DNA of 64,000 nt from assembly GCA_004026145.2 (NCBI GenBank), contig CP034994.1, positions 16,778,400 to 16,842,399 of the forward strand, written 5' to 3'. Positions 22,520 through 33,726 of the stretch are shown in pieces. Position numbers and translations under genes: made by a program. The notes under the pieces were generated by a model, which saw only the letters and a program-made list of their open reading frames with translations, ran no database searches and was not told the DNA's origin. Numbering within the stretch: the first letter of the stretch is position 1; the number at the start of each line of letters is the position of its first letter. The DNA comes from Takifugu bimaculatus. Lineage: Eukaryota > Chordata > Actinopteri > Tetraodontiformes > Tetraodontidae.

Positions 22520-22525
22520 TTTATT
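22520..22525 (-). terminator. Poly(A) signal of the right hes2 copy
   Basis: AATAAA on the minus strand, about 380 bp beyond the stop at 22904. The intervening 3' UTR has ATTTA motifs (for example near 22850-22880), as expected for an unstable hes-type mRNA. Confidence 0.6.
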
Positions 22526-22903
22526 GAAAACAATTTCAATATTCAAACAGTTGACAGATGTTCTTTCCCATACTATTAACATTTAACACATAGTGTTTAC
22601 AGACTTTTCTTTTGCACAGACCAAAATACTTTTAAGTCCATCGTGCAAACCTCAGACAAAATAACCCGTGGGGTTTTACAAAAGTGTTGTCTACAACCCA
22701 TGCCTTTGAAACCCCAAAAGAGGATTGCTTTTAAAAACGTTCATAGACTTTGAGATCTGTGCGCTCCGGCGTTACAATCAGCCAAAATACTCAGAATATT
22801 ACACAGCAAATTCAAACTTGCATTTTCACTACGATCACAGCTACTGGAATACAAATAGCATAAATACTCAATAAATAATACACAAAGAAAGAGTCCATCT
22901 GAT

Positions 22904-23232
22904 CTACCAAGGTCTCCACATGACAGCGTTAACTGCCTGCGGGCCGGCTTGCGCTCCGCCCGCAGCCACCGCGCCGATGCTGCGGGACTGGTTCTCCAGT
23001 CTGCAGCTGAGGTTGGATTTGAGGATCTGTAGTCTCTGTTGGATCTGCGGGAAGCTTCTGGAGCTCTGGGCGCAGCAGTTCAGGCAGGTTGGGTTGACGG
23101 TGGAGGACATGGACTGTTGGACGAAGTCGTTCACGCGCTGGCACGCGTCTTGACCCAGGCTGGTTTGGGGAAGCAGAGCAGAGACGCGCTGGAGGCAGGC
23201 TTTGTAGCCTTCTCTGTAACTGTCTGCGGGAT
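22904..23232 (-). CDS. hes2: hes2 right copy exon 3 (Orange domain, WRPW)
   Basis: The acceptor CTCCAG precedes ATCCCGCAGACAG. It codes the Orange domain, a Cys-containing segment TCLNCCAQSSRSFPQ and the terminal MWRPW. 329 bp, TAG at 22904-22906. Confidence 0.95.
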
Positions 23233-23707
23233 CTGGAGGGAAAAGAGTTTTCATCAGTGAACCGCGTCTTAATGATGCCATTTAGTAGTTAGGCAAAATC
23301 TGTTGTCGTCAGAAGGTGGTTCTCACCTTTGATTGGAGTTGAGGGAAGGTCTCTGAGGAAACGGACAGTCATTTCCAGGATGTCGGCTTTCTCCAACTTG
23401 GAGTAGCGTGCGTTGCCTTTTCCAACCAGAGGCAAAATCAGACCTTTCAAGTGCGTGAGGCTGTCGTTGATACGAGCACGTCTTCTCTTTTCCAACAACG
23501 GTTTGAGAGTCTGACAGAAGAAGAAACAATTGGTTACTCAGGTGGACTTGTCAAGAATCAAAATAGCAAGTTAGACAAATGAGTAAAAAAAAACCAGTCG
23601 TTTATATTTCTCCTTACCTTTCTCAGTTCGTTGGCCTGTTTTCTCTGGGCCACGGTGGACTTGGTAGGGAGAGGCTGGTTGGCCTGGGTGATGATGCTGG
23701 GACTCAT
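22904..23707 (-). CDS. hes2: Hes2-type bHLH-Orange-WRPW repressor, right copy
   Basis: Exons (minus) are 23707-23618, 23510-23327 and 23232-22904, giving 200 residues. Residues 31-91 are the bHLH: TLKPLLEKRRRARINDSLTH, then LKGLILPLVGKGNARYSKLE and KADILEMTVRFLRDLP. The Orange domain starts about residue 94 (DSYREGYKACLQRVSALLPQ). The protein ends VMWRPW-stop, the Groucho/TLE recruitment tetrapeptide. The bHLH resembles vertebrate HES2 more closely than HES1 or HES5, and the position between acot7 and espn supports hes2. The family normally has an intron after the loop; here helix 1 and helix 2 are in one 184-bp exon, so that intron is missing. The last exon is nearly identical to that of the left copy. 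Confidence 0.94.
23327..23510 (-). CDS. hes2: hes2 right copy exon 2 (whole bHLH, fused exon)
   Basis: The acceptor TGTCAG precedes ACTCTCAAACCG and the donor is AAAG|GTGAGA. 184 bp equals the usual exon 2 plus exon 3 (96 + 88 in the left copy) with no intron between. Confidence 0.95.
23618..23707 (-). CDS. hes2: hes2 right copy exon 1
   Basis: ATG at 23707 gives MSPSIITQANQPLPTKSTVA then QRKQANELRK, with donor AAAG|GTAAGG. 30 codons, colinear with exon 1 of the left copy. Confidence 0.93.
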
Positions 23708-23798
23708 TTCGTTTTGTTGCTTGTTCTTGTGATTTTTGGTTGGGAGACTTGCGCTTGGAGCGGCTGGGCTCGAGTGTGCCGAGGAGACGGAGAACCTC

Positions 23799-23807
23799 CT
23801 ATTTATG
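23799..23807 (-). promoter_or_regulatory. TATA-like box of the right hes2 copy
   Basis: The minus strand reads CATAAATAG, about 95 bp upstream of ATG 23707, in a GC-rich setting. The position matches that of the TATA box of the left copy. Confidence 0.55.
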
Positions 23808-23829
23808 GGAGCGCTGCGCGTCAGAGGGG

Positions 23830-26800
23830 AGGGAACACAAGCCATCGAGGTTTGAGGGGGGGGCACGGTGGGAGGAAGGGGCTGTTTTTTGGGCCATCTG
23901 GTCTCCCTGGGACCCCCATCTCTTGCGCTGGTATGCGGACGTTTAGTCATGTTGCGTTTGCTTGTGTTTAAAATGCAAACCCTCAACGTTCATATGATCA
24001 AATTACGCCATATGACTCAAACGACGCGGCTCCCCTCCCCCCTTCAGATCAGATGAATTAGAAGGGATGATATATATTCCTTCGCAATCTTCTACTACAA
24101 ACCACAGCTTTCTTGCTTTTGCACATGAACAAACCTTTGTTCTTTATTACTGGAACTTTTGGTTTTGATGTTTTGGTTTTATTTCATTAATTGTTTTTTA
24201 CCTTGCTGAATCCACAAGCATTTTATTGAACTCCTTTGATGAGAAACCCCAAAAATCCAGTTAAAATTAGTTCAGGTCAGGTGATTAGCTGGTTAAATAC
24301 GGTATTGTGTTGTTGACTAGATACGAAACAACAGCCAAAACACGGGAGACGTAAACCCAGATCAGAGCGGTGCGTGACAGGCCTCGTCTACAACAGTTAG
24401 TGGGGACAGATCGAAGCCACGCTATATGCATAAACATCTGTTTGTGGAGCCAGAGCAGCTTGTTTTCAGCATCAACACCACGGTGTTTACCTGGAGGAGC
24501 GGGGGGAGGCTGTGACATGACCAACCCCATGCCAGCAGGGAGGCGTGCATGTGCAGCCACAAACCCCAGGACCTAGGGGCTGTGATGAGCGCTGTGCCAG
24601 TTCACTTCAACGAGCCTTTGCGTTCATAATTAAAAGTGAGACAAATGGAACGCAGATTAAAAACGACCCTGTTGTTGTTCATTTTAGTAGCAACACGTTT
24701 AAACTGAAAGGTTTGAGAACTTGTTCTTTTTGCGTTGATGGGAATCCTGCAGGATGGAGCTGCATTGGCGTGCGATTCACGCGTTCGGCACGCGCCACAA
24801 ACGCGCAACAGATGGGATGGACCCCCACCCCTCGACAGGCACCATCAGCACCCTCCTCTCTCATCCCCTCCCCCATCCTCTTCTTCTGCTCGGTCTCAGC
24901 TCCGCTTTTGCGCTGCTGCCGCTCCCATCAGCACCCCTGCTCCATTTTTTTAAACTATGAATGTATAGTAGCTTGTCTAGACCAAATGTATTGATAATGG
25001 CTGTGTTACCTATACATCTTGTACAAATAATGGCCCACAATCAAACTGATAATTTATTCAATCTTAAAGTAAACCTATTTACCTTTTTAACCCAATAAAC
25101 GTCCAATTAAAAGTATTAACACAAGTGTAAATACATTTAATTGTGTTTTATATAATTACAAAAAAGCAATCGACGGAAATTAGGTGCGAAAAGCAAAAAG
25201 ACATTTGCAGTTACACACATGGCGTTCAACACGTTCATTATGATTTTGTTAAAATATACTGTATATACCTCGGTTGCAAGCTGCCCTGCTGCAGCATAGG
25301 TTTTTTTAAGACCTTCGTTTTATTTCAAGCATTAACCGCGGTGCTGCACGCGTCCATCCCCATGGGGCCCTAAATAACTGCCATCAAGTCCAGCCTGGGA
25401 ATGGGTCCTCATAGATAAGAGCTAGGAGAACAAGGCGAGCAGAGAGGATTCGGTTGGGCAGTTTTTTGTCTTGTTTCAGCGTGGGTATCCATCTGTGCGA
25501 GATGAGAATCCCCTGATCCTTTGTTGAAGGATGTGGGGGGAAATGAAATACATTTGATTGAATTTTACTGCAACTGAGAAACAGATATGGGTGACTTCTT
25601 TGGGGTTTCTCTCGTTGAAATGTAGAGTAAAGCCCTCTTTGTGTAGAGGAAAATGGAAGAAAATATTTAATTTGGGGTCGTTTTGACGGATTAGGTCACG
25701 CGTCAGTCAACACAACACCACACTGGTGATATGCTACAAGGCGACAAAGCAAAGTGGCACATGTCGATTTACAGATCATAACTTGGATCTCAATACACAA
25801 AAGAAATAATAATAGTTATAATAGTAAATGTAATAGGTCGGAAGAATATAAACGGCATGAGACTGACACGAGCCAAAGCGTCAGACAGATGGGGGCTGCG
25901 CAGCTTCGATGCGCAAACGTCAAAGCGTCGATAGACTGAAGGTGTTTGTCGAGACGACAATCAGACATGCCGAGTTGTTTCCTCAAATCGTGTTATATGG
26001 CATCCCAAGCCAAAATCTACGCGAAACTGATGGCGTCATGAAGCATCTGACTGATGCCTGTGAGTCTGGTTTTGTTTGAGGCAAACCTGGATACATGTGC
26101 AATTGAAAACGCAATCATTTTATCTTTGTTTGGAACGACACCTTACAATTAGGATTTTATTGGAATGACATGAATTGATACATTTAAATAGTTGATGACC
26201 AGTATTTTCTTCCACCACTGTGACCACATAATTTGAATAAGATGTTTTTCCTACTTTTCTGTACAGCATGCAATACGACAGCATGCTTTCTTGTGTACCT
26301 ATCTGCATCCAGAATCTTCCCATTCAATTTTCTTCAACTGCATTTATTTTACCTACTGTGTAGCTGGACCTATGATACATTTTTAAACTGGAAAAAGGCC
26401 CCCTGGTGAGGAAAAAACTTTAAGTTCCGATTAAATTTGAAAATTCTGTTGTGATTCTTCTAAATGAAAATCCTGAGGCAACATTGAAGAAGCGTCCCAA
26501 GAAGCAGATCCCAACTGTAACTAACAATGTGTCCTCATTACACTGTAAATGCACCTTGACTCCTACTCCAAAAATGAAACAAAGCCAGAGAAATCATAAA
26601 TTTGGAAGCTTGAAATGCTATACAGAAACTGTAGAGCACAAATTACTCATTAACAGCATTGTGCAAACAGGCTCAGAGGTGTAAATGCAATTTATTATGA
26701 CCAACAGTGATAGCTATGAATACAAAAACAACAAAATGGGACCTGTGACAGCTGTTTTATTTACATGCAAAAGTCCTGTGATGTAAAGAAAAAAAGAAAG

Positions 26801-28890
26801 AATACTCCATATAACTCCATATGTAAAAAAGACAGCAGGAAGTGCATCATTGTTGGTGGGGAGAGCATGGCCACTAAACCTATTCATTGATACACAGTAT
26901 GAAAATAAATTGATAATGAGTGTATTCTTTGGAAGGCACTACTATACAGTATATTGTTCTGAACACCGCTTGGTTCATTTTTCCTTTTCTTTTCATTTTT
27001 ACAAAAGAATGGGGGTTTGCGGGAGAGTTGGAGTTCATAATTCACAATGCAATATTTATATATATGTGTTCACATGCATTGTAAAAAGACAATTTGGCAT
27101 TTTAAGGTGATCCATGTTCACATTTGTATAGTGTTTCCAATTCTCATTAACCATTCATCTAAACAAGACTATAGCGTCATGCCTGAAATTGTTGTTTTTT
27201 TGTTTTTTTTCATAAATGAATCTGTAGTTGGTGATGGAGCAGTATAGGCTATATCATCTAAAGGGGTTGGGCAGATTATACAATGGACAGTTGCTTTTTC
27301 ACTATTTGTGTGCTATACATTTATTCTTTATGTCCTCTCAGTTTTTGCATACATATTCTGAACAAACTGGTAGTGCAAGACAAAAAACACGAATGTTTGC
27401 TATACTGGTTTAATTTACAAAGGCAAACTTCACACATCAGCTTTAAACAAATCGATTAAAATTTATGCAATTCAGATATATACAAATTATGGCTTTAATC
27501 TTGAAAATATGGAAATCTTCCTTTGAAAATGTTTGCTGTCGGTCTTGTTTTGTTCTGCCCCCTCTCGGGATGCAACAGGAGCACTAAGCACCCACGCTTA
27601 AACCCACGCTAGTTTCATAAAGCATCTGTGGCATTCGTGACCGAAATATTAACTTTTTTGCCGCACCGTGACGTTTTGACGTCATCGATTCCGCCTCAGC
27701 GTCCACGCGGGTCACGTGACGCGAAGGGAAGCGAACAAAGACGTATGTTCGATAACATATTACTGATGGGGTGTTTTATCATTTATAGCACACAATGATA
27801 AAGGATTTTGGTTGATTTGATCTGAATTTTTGTGTTTTCGAACACCACGTTTCGAATTATTTCCTACCTAATAACGTTTCCAGTGGTTAAACAGAATGCT
27901 ATGCGCTCATAAGTTGAAATTCAACCAATTTATAAATGTTAAAGCCCCATCCTGAATATCTTATGATATTATGGTTAAGCATTTTACTGTGAAATGTGTA
28001 AAGACAGCTGGGGAATCGAGGAGTGTCGTGGATGTGCTCCTATTGTTTTCAACCTATGACGTCTTGTCTCGCTTCCACTTTTTTAATGAAGTTTATCACA
28101 AACATCGCGTGTGGCGTCTTTTGGGGAGGCGGCGGCGGGGGGTCTAATTGTATATTAGACTCCATTACATAAAACAGACAGGATTTCAATGTCCAGCCTA
28201 ACCAAGCCAAAATCCAAGCTATAGAGGCTGGGCTTACATCTGGCGGGGCAAAATTGTTTTGCCTCGAAAAAGTTGGTGAACTCACGCAAGCTTCAAGAAC
28301 CGCGTCGTTAACCGTCCTTTACTGCTCACGAAAGCTTTGTGGATAACAAAATTAAAGGGATGTTTACTTCTTACACACGGTCCCTTCATCAGCTCCATCC
28401 CCAAAAGTTTTGCAGGTGTTTTATTATCATTTTCTAATATTGTATTTCTGATTGAGAGGACTCTATTGTGGTGTCACAGGCACGAGAACAGCACGAGCCA
28501 GGCGGACAAAGGCAGCAGATGGCTGTGCTGCTCCGATGGATTATTACATGTTCCGGAGACATGGGGGCCATTAAGACTTGTTCTGGGTGGAATTCAAGAG
28601 TGGGAGGTTAATGATCAGAACACATTAAGCCACCATTAAAATATTTTCTGTCCCAGCGATAATTATGATAACACAAGAAAGTGGTGTGTTACCTTAAATT
28701 GTCTAAACACATAGTTTTTCAAAGTGTTTTCCAATTCTGAGTTAACGACATAAATCTGCTAAAAGTGGACATCAAAAGGTGTCATTAAATAACCGCGGAG
28801 TGAAATTATTCGCTTGGGGTTGTTCAAATCTAAATGTCTTAGTGTAAAATATCAAATTGTGTTTAATTTTAAACTCATAAACCACCTCAA
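23830..28890. other. Intergenic between hes2 right copy and espn, part 1
   Basis: No protein gene was recognised on either strand. Most is AT-rich unique sequence. A CpG-containing patch with a consensus CRE and an E-box lies at 27660-27725. Small open frames show no domain. Confidence 0.5.
27661..27725. promoter_or_regulatory. CRE and E-box cluster
   Basis: TGACGTCA at 27677-27684 and CACGTG at 27713-27718 lie in a short CpG-rich patch (CACGCGGGTCACGTGACGCG) inside AT-rich DNA. It may be an enhancer or a small promoter. Function is inferred only. Confidence 0.35.
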
Positions 28891-28910
28891 CAGCCCAATG
28901 CAGGACATTG

Positions 28911-29349
28911 ATGCTGCAGAGGGGCGTGGTCTTGTGAGGTCACCGCCCACACGGCCCGCGCGTCTCTCCTTCTCGTCGAACCTCAAAGCTCGTGGCAGAA
29001 AAAGGGCGCACACTACAACCTGCGCGAGCTGCAACCGCTGCACGAGGCTGACATGACAGCGACGGCAACAACATCCCGGTATGCTTATTTAATTTCTTTT
29101 AGACAAAATGTGTCATATTTACAGTTGGCTTGTTTTTGTCTTAAAAATGGCGCCATGTGTGTTAGCTATGATTTGATTTTAAGAAGTTATGATAAAGTGG
29201 ATAGATGTTGGTTTGGTAAAATGTATTAGTATCATGTTTAATACGAGTTTGAAAAAGTGAAAAAGTAACCTTAAATTTGACTATCTTTAGCCAGGCTAAA
29301 ACACGTGATATAAGGCTATTATTAAAGGTCAAGCACATCTTGCGTTCGT

Positions 29350-29408
<59 letters not shown>

Positions 29409-29678
29409 TACACATTCATGACTATTCCCGTCGGTGATGTGCACTTCCTTCACAGAACGCCGCATTGTAAACGCCTGTCCTGTCATATTAGTTGTCCCGT
29501 GTCTATCTAATGAGCCCGAGTGTGAGAAAGTCTGATTTTGTAAATTCTCAGTGCAGCTTACGGATGATTGAGTCGCTATGGAGGAGACACGCCTGCATAC
29601 TCAGGTCAAGAGGACAGAAAACGTCTGAACTTGATGAGAAAACACTCAAGGAAGAACTTTAGAGTAGGTCCCCACAAG
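28911..29678 (+). ncRNA. Candidate two-exon non-coding transcript
   Basis: A GC-rich block (28911-29078, with GGGGCGTGG boxes) ends in a good donor CCCG|GTATGC. A second exon-like block at 29552-29678 has acceptor TTCTCAG and donor CAAG|GTACGT. An ATG at 29053 gives only about a dozen codons before a stop after joining, so coding is unlikely. It could be a lncRNA or upstream non-coding exons of espn. Evidence is splice-site quality and composition only. Confidence 0.3.
29351..29406. repeat. (ATT)n microsatellite
   Basis: About 18 ATT units; they give a poly-Ile artefact frame. Confidence 0.97.
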
Positions 29679-31286
29679 GTACGTATACGTTATTAGAATA
29701 GCCTATTTTTTTCAAACTACTGACATACTTAGTGTTAAGTTTATTAAGGGCTATTAAGATGTTCATATCTTAATGTCTGTCCCCTTAACACTATTGAAGC
29801 TCCAGGTGTATTATCAAATTTATATATTATTAGATTTTATTGTAAAACACCAAAACATTGTTAGGGTTTATTAGCCACAAGAACCATTGAGAAATGTTGT
29901 AAAACACACAGCAGAAGCCAAAGCTCTGTGTGGTTAAAGAATCTCAGATTCTCTTTGGAAAGGCACTTTCTAAATCTAAATATTCATCAATAGCATTTTA
30001 AAAAAATGCCAATAAAACAATGTACAACAGCTTATTATTTCACGTGAATTTGATCCTAAAAACTTCATATATCAACTTCCAAACGTGACAAAACGTTAAA
30101 AAGGCATAACTAAAATGCTATTCAAATGCTTTTCAAAGTCTTTTAAAACTTTGAATTTGAAATACAGATCTATAGAGGAGAATAAATTCAAGAATAAATA
30201 AAGATGATAAAAATGCATTTGGGGAGGTGAGCCAATAATATTGTGAATAAAGCTACTTTGTCTCTTTGTGTGCTTGTGTTCTTTGTGCTGAATAAAACTT
30301 ATTTTGGTCTGGTGTCATTATTTTCTATATAACATACTGAGAGTGACCAGGTCACCTGCAGGGTAATAGAAAGACTGTTTTGGTTCATATATTTAAGTAA
30401 AACCTTCTTTTTCAGTGATTCACTGGAGGCATCCTTAATGCACGCGTCCGTGTCTCGGCTACTCACGCGAGAACAATGGCTGCATGGCACGCGCCAACCA
30501 GCTGGGCCGTTAACGATGGGCTGCCATTACCAGTGAAAATAATAATAATAATTTATTAATATTATTATTTTCGTTGTTGATGTTGTTGCTGTTGTTGTTA
30601 ATACCAAATCCTTCTCGATTTTAAAGTGTATATATTCTTTTTTAAATATATTATATACTTTCAAATTGAAATGTTTTACTGCTAACAGGGGAGATGTCCA
30701 TATTGCTTTGTTTCGTCGTCACTGACAGACAATAGGTTGCGTCTTAGGCAACAACATAGCTCTAACGTGAACTTGAGCAAAAAATGCAGTCATTCAAATA
30801 TTCCCGCGCAACAGCAGATGTGAGCGTACAATAGAGGGGGCCCACGCTTGAATAAGTGAGCTTCATTTGAATAACTGTCGCACGCCCGACGCGTGCAAGA
30901 AATTTCCCAGCTTTCTCATGCCCTTCTGGGGGGGAAAACCGTTGGAAAACTCCCCCCACTCCCCGCTCCAGTTCAATAGGGATTTAGCCTCCCATTCCTA
31001 GAGGTATAGCAGTAGAAGCCTGGGAACGCTGGGAAAAGATTACAGGTCACTTACACATAATTAAACCCTGAGCGGTGCTCCTTTGATTAGTCTTGGCTGC
31101 AGCTGCACCAAACACCTGTTCCGACATCAATTTAGGCAAGTACGTTTCAGAGAATGAATGGCTTCAAAGTTTCTGTGGGCCTGTGTGAAAACCGAGCAAT
31201 AGTTTAGCAATTAACGAATAAATATAAATAACGAGAGTCGATGAAATCGCAGCTATGAAATCGTGTGAAACAGTTATTGCATTGTA

Positions 31287-31424
<138 letters not shown>

Positions 31425-31504
31425 TTTTCCCCTCTGTATATAATGTATAATGTACATAGTAATGCACATAACAGTAATAGTTTTTCTTTTAGTGTTGTAT
31501 AACA

Positions 31505-31575
31505 CTGGCTACTTCTGTAACATGTGAATTTCCCCGATGTGGGATCAATAAAGTTTTATCTTATCTTATCTTACA
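31505..31575 (+). mobile_element. Retroposon 3' tail-like sequence
   Basis: GTGAATTTCCCCGATGTGGG followed by ATCAATAAAG and (TCTTA)n is a familiar 3' end of fish non-LTR/SINE copies. It directly follows the GATA array. The family is not assigned. Confidence 0.5.
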
Positions 31576-31841
31576 TAATGTCTAACATAGCTATTATGGA
31601 CCATATCCTTGAGGGAATGGTCCCCATTAGTCTGTCTCGTGGGAATTCCTCCCCCTGTCAGATCAGCGCGAGGTGTCTATGACAGTTAGTGCAACAGATG
31701 GACTGGAGCGGCACGCGCCAAGCACGAGCTCTGCACAGTACCCCCGACCTCCCCCTCCATACCCCCCCCCCACCTACCCCACCCAACCACCTCAGCGCCC
31801 TCAGTTGCAGGATATCCATCAACTCCACGCCTTGAAGAGCA

Positions 31842-31844
31842 CCC

Positions 31845-31875
<31 letters not shown>

Positions 31876-31878
31876 ACC
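31842..31878. repeat. Poly(C) run followed by (CA)n
   Basis: A run of about 20 C then about 9 CA units; a likely length-unstable site. Confidence 0.95.
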
Positions 31879-33277
31879 AAAACTCACACACCTGTCAGAA
31901 GACGTGCGGATGTTTGTGTTTATTGTCATTCACCCGAGGATGCAGAAATAAAACGTTCATTACACGTTGGACCTGTAATTCCCATTTCATGTCAGGTGAA
32001 CGCAGCTCCATTTGGGCTCTTCAGACGTTCCCGTTTCTGCTGACGTCATTAACAGTTATATGATTTATCCGGGTTCAGTTTTCCTGTCAGAGGGAAACAC
32101 GTTCGATTAAAAGATAGAAGGTGTTTCTCGAAGGTCCACATCTATAAGAGGGACAAGATAGGAACAGTTATATGAAAGACACCTGAGCTTCCCTGCAGGT
32201 TGAAGGTCACCTCTGTGGTGCCTTCCTGCCCCCGTTTGGTCCTAAAAAGCATTACAGTTCACCCCACGTTCTGCTGTTGCTCACCAATAAATAAGGTCCG
32301 AGGGTTCATTGGTCTTAAGCAAAGAATGTACATTCAGAAGTAAAGTTGGGAGGGAAGGAAATCCTGTCACCCGTAATAACCTGCTGTGACGACGAACCAC
32401 AATATTTATTGCAAGGTTGTTACAGATTTATTAATTAGAATATGTAGTGCTGCCGTGTGTAGTTAAGACGAACCGAGGCTGCAAAAAGTAACGTGCTAAC
32501 GTGTTTTCTATGAAGTTTATAATAATAAACTTTGGCTCAGGTTTAATGCGGTTAATTATTTCAGTCGGTGTGCAAACTTTACAAATATTATAGAGCTTCT
32601 CAATAATTAGCCAACAACATGCTGCTTGTTAAAATGCCACTTCTGAAGTCAAATATCTTAAGTCATGTTCAGCCTCTATGAACTCCTGGATGTGCAGGAG
32701 CTCAGTTTTACAAAGAGCCACCAGATGGACCTCTAAACTCTCCCTGTGACGCGCATTTCTCACTCCCTTTACGCAAAATGAGGGTGAAGATGACGGGTCC
32801 GTCGCTGAATTTGATCAGGAATGAAGACCTGACTCGGTCCCCCATCAGGACCACAGCCGTGTGACTTTCTCTGTGAAGCGGGAGGGGGTGTCTCTCCCCG
32901 TTCTGACGGCCCCTTTAACTTCTGAGCCGATTTCCTGAGCGCTTCAACCTGGAACTGGCTCAGCGATCCTCCCCCCTGATGGATTATTTAGCAGACGCTC
33001 AGTCCCACGTCGCCATCTGTTAAAGGAAGAAAAACACTGAGGAATATTCTCCAAGGCGCGCCATGTAGCTCGGCAAAACCATAGAACAGATAATCGATGG
33101 CAAAACTTTTGGGGGGCGTTTGGTAAACTTTTTTTGCATCGGAGGGAAGAGCGAATGCGTCGCTCAGGTGAAGAAAAAATATCCGGTAAGATGCTTATTT
33201 CAGCATGTGAAGAGTCAGGTTGATGTGTGTGCATGGACAGATACGATCTTTGATATTATCTGCGTGACGCGGTGAAG

Positions 33278-33357
33278 ATGTGGAGAGAAACCTGAGCGGA
33301 CCTGCCCCAACCTGGACCTTTTCTTCGGACACAATGCTGACCTCGACCGTCCGGTGA
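33278..33357 (+). promoter_or_regulatory. espn: Two short uORFs in the espn leader
   Basis: ATG 33278 opens 5 codons (MWRET) and ATG 33334 opens 7 codons (MLTSTVR); both end before the espn start at 33427. They could lower translation of the long isoform if the transcription start lies upstream of them. Confidence 0.4.
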
Positions 33358-33426
33358 AGCGGTCGGCCTCATTTGACACAACCAAAGGAAGGGTTCTTCC
33401 ATCCAGCAGCCGCCGCAGCAGCCACC

Positions 33427-33726
33427 ATGGTGCTGGAGGTGGACAGGACGCTGCTCGCTGCGCGTCAAGGGGACCTGCAGACCCTCAGAGAACATTTAGC
33501 CGCCAAGTCTCTCACCGGCGCCGTGAAGGACGCGCTGGGGGCCACCCCTGCGCACCACGCCGCCCGGGCAGGGAAGTTATCCTGCCTGCGGTTCCTCGTG
33601 GAGGAGGCAGGACTGGCGGGCAACTCCGTGGCCAACAACGGGGCGAGTCCGGCCCATGACGCGGCGGCCACCGGTAACTTGGCCTGTTTACAGTGGCTGC
33701 TGACTCAGGGCGGATGTCGACCAGAG
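33427..33726 (+). CDS. espn: espn exon 1 (ankyrin repeats 1-3)
   Basis: 100 codons: MVLEVDRTLLAARQGDLQTL, then GATPAHHAARAGKLSCLRFL and GASPAHDAAATGNLACLQWL. Donor GAG|GTGAGT. Confidence 0.97.
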
